DNA from: Tubulanus polymorphus
Lineage: Eukaryota > Nemertea > Palaeonemertea > Tubulaniformes > Tubulanidae
Reading direction: 5' to 3'
DNA: 64,000 nt
Assembly (NCBI RefSeq): GCF_964204645.1
Contig: NC_134036.1
Span: forward strand, 7,924,704-7,988,703
The notes below the pieces were generated by a model, which did not search any database, had not been told where the DNA came from, and saw nothing but the letters and a program-made list of their open reading frames with translations. Shown here piece by piece: positions 32,119 through 41,158 of the stretch. Both the position numbers and the translations under genes were made by a program. Positions within the stretch are counted from its first letter, which is position 1. Each line of letters begins with the position of its first letter.

Positions 32119-33246
32119 TTATATATTTTTAATTTTACTTGGTAATATCCCTTCATTGAATTTATCTGGCCATCCAACCCATTTTACTAAAGAATATTTT
32201 TTTCTTTTAATAGTTTTTGTTTTTAATACTTTTTCAATTTTATATTCTTGTTCTAGATTTTCAGTAGTTAAACTTAATTCTTCTTCGTAAAAGTAGCCAT
32301 CAACTTCTTCACCATCTAAATCTTCTAATTCATAGACATATGGTTTTGTTGTTATTTTGTTTTTTATTTTATATATTTCTCTAGTAAAATTTCGATCGTA
32401 TCCTTTATCAAATATCTTTTTATACTTAGAAATTCTAACATTTTGACCAACTTTCAATTTAGGTTCACCAAAATCATCTACAAGAAATGCTCCATATAAA
32501 TTATTCCAAACAATTGCAGCATTTTCAGGTTTTCTAGCATCAATAGGTTTCATTCCAATAGAAGAATGATAAGAATTATCATATCCTTCTATCAATTTTG
32601 GTAAAACATCAATCCATTTAAAAGTATTATTTGCTGTAAAATATTTCCAGATTCTTGTTCTTAATGTTCTATTAAATCGTTCAACAACTGCTGCTTTTTT
32701 ATCTGATTTTGTTGAAAAATATTTAATATTATGATTATCTAAGAGTTCATGAACAAGTGAATTATCAAACTCTTTTCCATCATCAAATTGTATTTTTTCT
32801 GGTTTTAGTTTATCATCCGAAAGAAATTTTCTTAAAACATTTGATGTTTGTACAGCATCTTTTCTATAAAGTGGGAAGCTCCATACATAACGACTAAAAA
32901 TATCAATTATATTCAATAACCACCAATAATCATCATTATCTTTCTTAACATTTTTCATATCAATTAAATCTCCTTGCCACTGTTGATCTACATAACTTAC
33001 CATAGTTTTACGAGTTTTATATTTTCTAACAATTTTTTTATGTGTTGTATATGTTGGTTGTTCTAACATAAATTCATTTATATCTTTATATTTAACTAAA
33101 TTCTGTGGGATTATCTTATCTAATTTATCTTGTTTTACTTGACGCCATATATTTCTAGTAGAAGAATAAGCAACTGAACTCTCAGGGTTGTAATATGAAT
33201 TTCTTAAATATTGTTCTTTAGTATTATGAGTTTTTGTACCACCCAT
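32119..33246 (-). CDS. INT: Retroviral-type integrase with chromodomain, 375 aa
   Basis: Open over the full length. Catalytic triad by position: Asp93 (QGDLIDMK), Asp155 (IQFDDGKEF) and Glu189 (VERFNRTL). The last 45 residues form a chromodomain (YKIEKVL, SLVKWVGWPDKFNE). The aromatic Trp expected after FNE is Gly here (GGG for TGG), while P1 keeps Trp; this may weaken methyl-lysine reading. Role: insertion of Polinton DNA with 6-bp duplication, consistent with the observed CACATT. Follows the capsid gene by about 30 bp. Start context ATATATAAATGG. Confidence 0.93.
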   Translation of the reverse strand: MGGTKTHNTKEQYLRNSYYNPESSVAYSSTRNIWRQVKQDKLDKIIPQNLVKYKDINEFMLEQPTYTTHKKIVRKYKTRKTMVSYVDQQWQGDLIDMKNVKKDNDDYWWLLNIIDIFSRYVWSFPLYRKDAVQTSNVLRKFLSDDKLKPEKIQFDDGKEFDNSLVHELLDNHNIKYFSTKSDKKAAVVERFNRTLRTRIWKYFTANNTFKWIDVLPKLIEGYDNSYHSSIGMKPIDARKPENAAIVWNNLYGAFLVDDFGEPKLKVGQNVRISKYKKIFDKGYDRNFTREIYKIKNKITTKPYVYELEDLDGEEVDGYFYEEELSLTTENLEQEYKIEKVLKTKTIKRKKYSLVKWVGWPDKFNEGILPSKIKNI

Positions 33247-33276
33247 TTATATATCCTTAATTTTAACTTTATATTT

Positions 33277-34524
33277 CTAATATTGAATACTATCTAATTG
33301 TGAATTTACAATATTTAATTGCGCGTCAGATATAATATAAATGTGCATTTTGAAATTTTTGTCCCCTCTTTTCTTCGCCATGAATAATTGTATTCCATCT
33401 TTAGTGTTTTGTAATTTTTTTCCAGAACCATGTAATGAATTATCCTCTGTTGTTCTAAAATCTAACCATAATGCATATTTATTGCCGGTATAATAATCAA
33501 TTTGATTAATATTACAATTTTCAAATGATTTTACTTTTTCATTCATAAAATGTTTTCTAATTTCTGGCCACTGATCTATCATTCTCATTCCTTGGCAAAA
33601 TATTTTATTTGCTATTCCTTCGATAGTTATTTCTACTTTTGTTATTTCAGGATTATAATAATTATCTACCTTTATTGCACCATTAGAATATGTTGCAATG
33701 GTGAAAAATATTAATATACCTTTAATAGATCTTCTTGGGAAGTAAATATTCTCATTAATTATTTCATCATTTGCATTAATAGTTACGGTTTTAAATTTAT
33801 CAATATAATCATATAATAATGAAAGTCCTTGATTGTATTAAGTTTGAATTGTGCTAGCAATATTTTCATTAGTTACTGTGTTATATTCTAAACATATATT
33901 CGATAATTTATAACCCATATCTTTAACAACGCTAGATAATACAATTTCATTTACAGGAGCAAATGTTATCTCAAATATAATATCTTCTTGAATTGCGTAT
34001 TTATATAAAGGTGCATTATTATTTATCAATTCAAAGTCTAATGGAATTTTATATTTGCTTCCATAAATCTTTTTAATCAAATTATCTGTGGCACGAGTTA
34101 CTATTGCGTCATTAGTTCCTGATCTTAATTTATTATGGTTTTCGGATTGAATACCCTGAAATATCATATTATTTCTATTTTCTTTAGTTAACCATAAATC
34201 TTTATAATGCATAAATAAATTATAATCATCTAATGAGAAAACTGTTTCCGGACCAATCTTTATAGTTAATTTTTTAATCAAATATCTTCCAACATTATCA
34301 ACAACGTAATTGTTATCATGGCCATTTACTTTTATATCGGCTGATAAATAAATACTATTTGGAACATAAAAAGTATTTTGTGTTAATCGAGGAATTCTAA
34401 CATATAAAGTTTCATCGGGATTAATATTTGAAGGGTTATGAGTAATTATATGATGTGATCTTTCTGCTTTAATAGCATTAGATATTCTAGAAATCTTAGA
34501 AGGACTTATATAACTCCCACTCAT
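33277..34524 (-). pseudogene. MCP: Major capsid protein, one in-frame stop
   Basis: Same length as the P1 gene (415 codons). The frame is broken once, by TAA at 33838-33840, where P1 has lysine. The P1 stop is at a different place (HYKDLW is intact here), so the two copies died separately. Blocks visible: YVRIPRLTQNTFYVP, DDYNLFMHYKDLWLT, GSKYKIPLDFE, RMIDQWPEIRKHFM and TTEDNSLHGSGK. Double jelly-roll capsid protein of the Polinton/adintovirus type. Start GTTTAATAAATGAG. Confidence 0.88.
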
Positions 34525-34548
34525 TTATTAAACAAAAAAATTAATTAT

Positions 34549-36294
34549 TTATTTTTTATTATTTTTTTCTTGATATCTTTTTGATATCATATTTACTAAC
34601 CCAAAAATAATAGCACTTACAACTGTAATTAAAAATAAAATAATATGTTCAGCAGCAAAGTTAAGAATATTCCCAGCAGATTTCAATATAAAACCAACAA
34701 TTGATGCAATAACTCCTGGTAAAGCTGCAGCAGATTTTTTAGATAGTTCCCATAAATATTTTGCTAATTTCTTTAAACCATCCTTAACTTTATCTTGTAT
34801 AGAATTATTATCATTCGGGGGTTTATCTGGTTTATTGGGAGTAGGAGTAGATTTCAAAGCATTTGATATTGCTAAACCAATTGTTGTAAATTACATAGTT
34901 ACAGCTGTTAGAATTGAAAGAATTGTTATTCCTTCTAATTTAAATAATAACTTTATTCTATCTTTCAATGATATTTTAGAATCTGGTTTTATCAACAAAT
35001 CTTTAAAAATAACTTTTAATTTTTTAATATGATTAAGATCATATGATTTTAATAATGTATCTCTTTCTTTTTCCTGTAATTCTTTGTTATATTTTAAATC
35101 ATCTCTTTCTTTTTCTAAAGCTAACTTTCTGCTTTCATAATCAGCTTCCTCGATTAATTGAATATCTCTATTTAATTCTAATTGTTTTAATTCTTCATTT
35201 GCATTAGTTAATTCTTTTTCTAACATGGTTATTTTAGAAAATCTCATCTTAATATTAGCAATTTCACCAGCTGATTCTTGCATACCTTTAATTTCTCTAC
35301 GTGCTTGTTCAGGAAATGCTTCTAATTCATCATCAGTTAACTGAGGCATCGACAACGAAGAAGAAGGACTTGTTCAGTAATTGTTCCCGATTTTCTTTTG
35401 AAACGATGCTCAATGTCTTCATTCGATAAACAGGTATGTCCATCAACTTTGAAGAAAGTTACGCTTGAATCAAGTATTCCTTTTTCTAGTAAAGATAGTA
35501 TTCGATTTATTCCAGTTTCAGTACCGGGTGTATCTAAAATACTATTCATCTCTTCGTCAAATGAATGAATTGTATCAAACATTTTATCAAAATGTTTTAC
35601 TACTTGTAATTGATTTGAATCATTATCAATTTGTTGAATATCTCTTCTAGATGTTTCGGGTGTTGAAGATCTTAATTTATCTAATCGATCTCTATTCTCT
35701 TCCATTTCCGTTTCTGGATTATCATCGATTATTTTAAATAAGTCATCAATTCTTTGTTTGAATTCTTTTCTATTTTGTTTTTATTTCTTTTTGTGTTACA
35801 TCAGTTATTTCATTACTATTAATTATTCTCTTAATTCTATCTGGTTCTAACTTAAGCAAAGTTGATTCTGCTAATATTATATTTTGATTTTTATAAGAGA
35901 TGTTAATATAATAATCATCTTTCAATTTATAATAATATTCACCATCTAAAAACTTTAAATCTTGTACTAAAAGTCTGGCGCCTCTATCATTTATATTATA
36001 TCCAGATCTTACAAATACATCTTGAAACTTATATATAAATTTATTATTTTCTATATCTTCCTTTGATAAACCTGGCATTTCATTTTCAGGATTTATTTTC
36101 GATCTAGTTCTTCTATCAAATTCATCTGTTGATGGGACTTTAGAACCACTATCTGCTAAATTAGAATCATATGCTGATTCATCATCATTATCAATATTAG
36201 TTTCATTAAAATCAGGTTGTGGTTCATCATCAATGTATCCTTCATTATTATTTCCCATGTCATCCAATGGAAAACCTTCTCCACCTTCTGCCAT
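34549..36294 (-). pseudogene. Coiled-coil membrane protein, frameshifted and one stop
   Basis: Homologue of P1 2297-3718, about 100 codons longer in the middle. The frame from 36294 is left near 35770, an alternative frame runs 35705-35337, and the first frame resumes at 35355. A stop lies at 34891. Parts in order: acidic N-terminus, SGYNINDRGA block, DVTQKEIKTK, coiled coil, then membrane segments (GITILSILTAVTM; ALPGVIASIVGFILKSAG; HIILFLITVVSAIIFGLV). Confidence 0.7.
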
Positions 36295-36310
36295 TTACAT
36301 AATAAAAAAA

Positions 36311-37680
36311 TTAAAATTTAAAATATAATATTCCTCCGATTACAATTCCTATACAAGTTATAGCTAATTTAGTATTTTCATGGGATTTATTATCATCATT
36401 TAGTTTAATTATATCATGTTGAATAATATCAGTTTCTATATCTTCTGATGTATTATAATCCGGTTTAGAATCATTATTTAATTTAATATTTTTAGTTTTA
36501 GTTTCAGTTGATTGAATATGTTTTTTATTTTTTTCACCTTCCATTAATTTTGGAGCAGTAATAATCTTTTTATTTATATCATTTAATCCAAATGAATTAT
36601 TTATTGTTGCAGTTTTAATTAGATTATTATAACCAATTATATTTCCCATCTTTAATACTAAATCATTAGAAATAATTATTAGATTAGGGCCTATACAATA
36701 ATTTAATCTAATATGTGATTTATCTAAATAATCTTGATATCTTATAATGTTTTCTGGAATCGATCTATTTTTATCATTATGAATTGAATCTTCAAATAAA
36801 ACTTCAAATTGTTTCTGTGTATCGAATGATGTATTCAAATTTCCAATTATTGGTGATCTTGTTTCAACTTGCGCACCTAAAATACATATCAAATAAGTTC
36901 TAATAGATTGATTTATTCTTTGTATACCTGATTTAGTAAAACCTTCATTATTTTCTAAAATGAAATAAACCCAACCATTATTGTTTTCTTGTTTTAAATT
37001 ATCATAAAATGTCAGTAATTTATTAAAATTTAATGTTTCTAAATCCTAAGTTTCTATTTTACCATAACCTAATTTATGACTATAGATATTATACAAACTA
37101 TTAGATGGTATGGGAAGTGCACAATATTCTGCAATCTTTTTAGGGCAAGGAAGTGATCTTATTGTTCCAATTTTTGTTCTAAAATCAGAATTATTTATAT
37201 CTATATTAAATTCATTACAAATTTTATAAAACTTTGATAAATTAATATTATTATCTAATTCTTTAAAATATCTTGATCCTGGTAAAGCGCACTCTAATTC
37301 ATTTAATATTATTCTTATTTAAAAGTATGTATGAAATCTAAATAAACTTTGAATTAATTTATATTTAGAATTATTCAAATGATCATTCCAACTAATTCCA
37401 CATCCTGTTGTTGCACAATAAACAGCAATATTTAATTGGTTCTGCCAATACTTCATATTAGATTTTAATAACCATTGTTTTTCATCTTTCAATTTTTTAC
37501 ATGAAATATATTTTCCATCTTTACATGAAAATTATTACTTTCAGTAACATAAATATATAAATCAATTAATGAATTTAAAACTTCATTTCTATATGTAATA
37601 TCTTTATTAAAATCTATTGCTGGAATATTATATTTAATTGATTTATTATATTGGAAAGCTTTTGGAAAACTATCTGCCAT
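36311..37680 (-). pseudogene. Conserved Polinton virion-type protein, broken
   Basis: Relative of the intact 441-residue P1 protein (956-2281). The N-terminus (from 37680) and the C-terminal 193 residues (36311-36892, with membrane anchor) are open; the middle (about 36895-37490) has several shifts and stops, although the CATTGCGISW-equivalent stretch is still recognisable near 37395-37420. The C-terminal region is nearly identical to P1, so the damage is recent and local. Confidence 0.72.
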
Positions 37681-37696
37681 TTATATAATTAAAAAA

Positions 37697-38122
37697 TTAA
37701 TAATTTATTAATTCTTTTAATAATTTATCTTGTTCTTCAACTGTTATATGACCATTTAAACTTATTATATAAACTAGTGTATTCTTTAATTTATCAATTT
37801 CTTTTATATTAGTTTTAATTTTTTCTTTATTACTTTTTATATTTAATTTTGAACTTTTAACGGTTAAAACACTTGAACTTAATCCTAATACACCAATTGA
37901 TATAGCTAAAGGTGTTAATGGACTGAATATTGCTAGAAATGTTATTACAGGACTAATTGTAACCGAACCACTAATAATCAAATAATATATAATTTTACTT
38001 TTTAAATATTTTTTCTTTTTAACTTTTAAATCACTTTCAAATTCTAATATTTGTTTTTCTAAATATATTCTTAATTTAGTTTTATTTATATCATGAGGAA
38101 TAATATCAATATTATCTTCCAT
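37697..38122 (-). CDS. Two-helix membrane protein with coiled coil, 141 aa
   Basis: Intact, three residues shorter at the N-terminus than P1 505-939 and otherwise almost the same. Two hydrophobic segments (about 46-92) and a Lys-rich coiled C-terminus ending in KELINY. The start TTTTCTAAATGAATGG has TAAATG four bases upstream of the ATG used here; the shorter N-terminus may come from a small deletion. Confidence 0.7.
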   Translation of the reverse strand: MEDNIDIIPHDINKTKLRIYLEKQILEFESDLKVKKKKYLKSKIIYYLIISGSVTISPVITFLAIFSPLTPLAISIGVLGLSSSVLTVKSSKLNIKSNKEKIKTNIKEIDKLKNTLVYIISLNGHITVEEQDKLLKELINY

Positions 38123-38141
38123 TCATTTAGAAAAAAAATTA

Positions 38142-38564
38142 CTAATTAGTAAACTTATAAGCAACAAATATAACAATAACAGTTCCACCTAAAATCCAAA
38201 TTATTTCATATTTCTGTTGTTCTTTACTTGGGGTATAATAATCTGATAATTTAGGTTTGTATAGATGTAATTTTTCTTTATTTGTTACTGCGTTATATAA
38301 ACTCATTGCATCATCAACTGATTGAAAATCTCTATGTGAAATCTTCTGATCATATAATTCTTTATTCATGTAATCCATATAGTTTTGTCGTTTTTCTCTA
38401 TATTCTTCTGCTGCTTTATTGTATTTCTCTAATGCTAAAATATGTCTTCTTTGTTCTCCTAATGAACTATTTTTATCAATATGTTTAAATAAATATCCAC
38501 CACCAGTAAATGCTAAAGCGTTAACAATTGCCGATCCTATAATAGTTATAATTGCAGAAGCCAT
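38142..38564 (-). CDS. Conserved Polinton membrane protein, 140 aa
   Basis: Intact. Counterpart of P1 66-500, with the same N-terminal hydrophobic GSAIVNALAFTGGGYLF segment, central charged region, YYTPSKEQQ and a C-terminal helix ending VAYKFTN, a few residues shorter than in P1. Start GCTAAATAAATGG. Probable virion membrane or core protein by family distribution and position. Confidence 0.8.
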   Translation of the reverse strand: MASAIITIIGSAIVNALAFTGGGYLFKHIDKNSSLGEQRRHILALEKYNKAAEEYREKRQNYMDYMNKELYDQKISHRDFQSVDDAMSLYNAVTNKEKLHLYKPKLSDYYTPSKEQQKYEIIWILGGTVIVIFVAYKFTN

Positions 38565-38588
38565 TTATTTAGCAAAAAAATTATGCAT

Positions 38589-38810
38589 TTATATGGGAGG
38601 AATATATTTTTGTTTTTCCAAATAATTAATAGTTAAATTAGATAAAGTAACTGCTAATGTTAATTTTAAGATATCATTGATATCAAATCTATCAACATTA
38701 ACACTTCCCATTTTGAATACTTTTTTTAATACCATTGAATAACCAACAGTTCCAACTGATAGTAATGCGCCATTATATAATCCAGTTATTATCAAATTAT
38801 TATCACTCAT
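38589..38810 (-). CDS. Small Polinton membrane protein, 73 aa
   Basis: Intact. Two moderately hydrophobic segments (about residues 7-25 and 48-62) and the C-terminus KQKYIPPI that also opens the window at 1-41. A small protein with a similar C-terminus is usual next to the YYTPS membrane protein in Polintons, as far as I recall. The ATG abuts the stop of the preceding gene (38811). Start GATAAATAAATGAG. Function unknown. Confidence 0.65.
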   Translation of the reverse strand: MSDNNLIITGLYNGALLSVGTVGYSMVLKKVFKMGSVNVDRFDINDILKLTLAVTLSNLTINYLEKQKYIPPI

Positions 38811-39167
38811 TTATTTATCAAAAACATTACTATCATCAAAAAATTTAGTTAACTTATTTATGATTGATTCAACATTTATTTCATTACTAGTTTCATTTGT
38901 ATATATTTCAATTATTCTTTTTTTAATATCATCGATGATAAAATCTTCATCTAATTCATAAAATCTTAGAGATTCTCTAATTAAATTAGTAATCTTTTCT
39001 ACATTTAAAGTTTCTTTATCTATTGTTGTTTCATACTCAAATGTTGTTTCATTAGAAAATGCAATATTTTTAATATGTGTAATTACATCAGTAATGTTAA
39101 ATTTCATTTCTTTCTCACGTTTAAAATCAAATCCAAAACATATGCTCGGCCCAACAGTTATATTCAT
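38811..39167 (-). CDS. Hypothetical acidic protein, 118 aa
   Basis: Intact, mostly helical by composition, acidic and Asn/Thr-rich (ITDVITHIKNIAFSNETTFEYE; DFIIDDIKKRIIEIYTNET). No motif recognised. It sits between the minor capsid candidate and the 73-residue membrane protein and begins with ATTATATAAATG, so it shares the expression signal of the module. The short GPSICFGFDF near the N-terminus does not resemble a protease active site. Confidence 0.55.
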   Translation of the reverse strand: MNITVGPSICFGFDFKREKEMKFNITDVITHIKNIAFSNETTFEYETTIDKETLNVEKITNLIRESLRFYELDEDFIIDDIKKRIIEIYTNETSNEINVESIINKLTKFFDDSNVFDK

Positions 39168-39183
39168 TTATATAATGAAGAAA

Positions 39184-39940
39184 TTACTCTCTACATCTTA
39201 TAACTAATTCATATATTACAGGAAAGTTATTCAAATCAATTAAATAACCATTATGATTTCTTATTTCTAATTTAAAATTATTGAAATGTGGAATACAAGG
39301 TTTGAAATCACATTCTGTTAAATTATAATTTATTTGCGCTCCAAATTGTTTAACATTCTTCAATGGTAAAATATTTAATATACTAGAATTACATGTTGTA
39401 TCTTTAGTTGCTTCAAATGTTTTTGTAGGATCAATTAAATTGCAATAAATATAAGTGTGTAAAAGGTATTATATTTGAAATGCCTTCTACGTTTACTGTA
39501 ACAACATCTGGTGCAATTCCTAGCAATTTAGCTAATGGTTTTTTTACTATAAATGCATTTTGACTTTCATCAAATACCTTTATTTTAATTTTATTTGAGC
39601 TATCACTTTTTATAAATCTTATTAAAAATTTATCATCTTTTCTAATTTTCAACCGTGCTCTACGATTAATTTCTTGAGCTAATGTTTCTAAATTATATAA
39701 TCCTGGTCTTAGAAATAGATGAAACCATTTATTTATATTTCTAATATGAATTAAAAAAGTATTATGTTCAATAGTTTTATTCGATATATTATAAAAAGAA
39801 TTACATAAACTTATATTAACTAATTTTAAATCTACACAATTCTTAAATTCTCTATCTAATTGTACTAGTAAATTTTGAGATTTATAATTTGTAAGTTTTC
39901 TTGAATCAACAAATATTCTGTATTCTTTCAATTCTACCAT
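39184..39940 (-). pseudogene. Probable minor capsid (penton-like) protein, one frameshift
   Basis: The N-terminal 165 codons are open (39940-39445). Coding then continues in another frame to TAA at 39184-39186, for about 250 codons in all. The N-terminal part (RIFVDSRKLTNY, DLKLVNISLCNSFYNIS, LRPGLYNLETLAQEIN) and the C-terminal part (IRNHNGYLIDLNNFP) recall a beta-rich Polinton protein regarded as the single jelly-roll or penton-type capsid component. That assignment is from memory of the family pattern, not a search. The shift lies near 39445. Confidence 0.5.
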
Positions 39941-40008
39941 TATTTATAACATAAAAAAATTACCGCTCATCACTAAAAATTAATTTTAATAAAATTTTTC
40001 CTAAATAA

Positions 40009-41158
40009 ATGGATGAGAAGATAGCATGCGAAATTTGTGGTGAACTTCTAAGAAAAAGTAATATGGCTCGACATATGAAAAAACATGATGAAAATTATAA
40101 ACCCCCTAAAATAAACTGCCCAAAATGTAATAAATTATTCTCAAGAAATTATGTTAAAAAACATTCAGAGAAGTGTAGAATTAATGGTGCAACGGCTAAT
40201 GTTGATAGTAATGAAAGTAATAGTAATTCTGCCGAAGTTGAACCTGAAGTTATTTGGAAAAGACCTTTCTTATTCTATGATAAGGATAATATAAAAGATC
40301 ATTTCTGTGAGCCTTGTCGAATAAAATATAGCCCTGAAAATATAGAAGATTGGGAGAATCATCAATTTCGTAAAGCACATATAGATAAAATTTCTAATAA
40401 ATTTGAAACTGAATTCAATGAAAGAAAAAATAATTTATTAGAAAAAATAAAATATGAGAAAACGTAACCAGATAATAAAGAAACAGTTGAAAAGTTAGAA
40501 AAACAATATAATGAATTAACAAGAAAAAAATATTATTGTAAATATTGTAAATTGATTATTACAACAAGTAATTCAAATCTACATAATAGAACAATAAAAC
40601 ATAAAGAAAACGTAAGAAAATACCAGGAGCTTAATGAAGATATATTACCAATAAATTATAAACGAAAATGTCCACAATGTAGTTATGCGACCTTAAGACA
40701 AGAAGGTACTGTGTTATTTTGTAATGAATGTGGATGGCAAAAGAATTTATTGGGTGAAGAAAAAACTAGAGATTTTCTCATAGATCCAAAATTAAATTAT
40801 CTAGATGAAATTTTTAAAATATTTTCTATGGAAGATCATACACCAGAATATATGCAATGGCTTGAAAAAATGAAAATAATAGAAAATAAAAATGGTGAAA
40901 TAACTAAAAAAGATATTATAAATACAATTATTCCGTCAACATTTAATTAACACAAAACAAAAGAAAATGTATTTATATTTATTATTTAACGATTATTATG
41001 AAAAACCTAAATTATCAGAAGATACGGAAAATATAAAAAAAATATTCAAACAAATATTAATGTATCATTTAGAAAATAGAATAACAGATTCAATAAATTA
41101 TGAATTCTTTTTAAATAAGATTGTAAATTATTTAAACATAGATATTATAATTCCATAA
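40009..41158 (+). pseudogene. Zinc-finger/zinc-ribbon protein, VLTF-3-like candidate
   Basis: About 383 codons with one TAA (40465-40467) and one frameshift near 40945. The N-terminal half has C2H2 or related fingers: CEICGELLRKSNMARHMKKH, CPKCNKLFSRNYVKKH, CEPCRIKYSPENIEDWENH and, after the stop, CKYCKLIITTSNSNLHN. A zinc ribbon follows at 40669-40733 (CPQC...CNECGW), then a helical C-terminus with ITKKDIINTIIP, IKKIFKQI and NYEFFLNKIVNYL. This ribbon-plus-helical pattern resembles poxvirus/NCLDV late transcription factor VLTF-3, but I have no alignment to prove it. Transcribed toward PolB; the two genes converge and touch near 41155. Start CCTAAATAAATGG. Confidence 0.5.
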
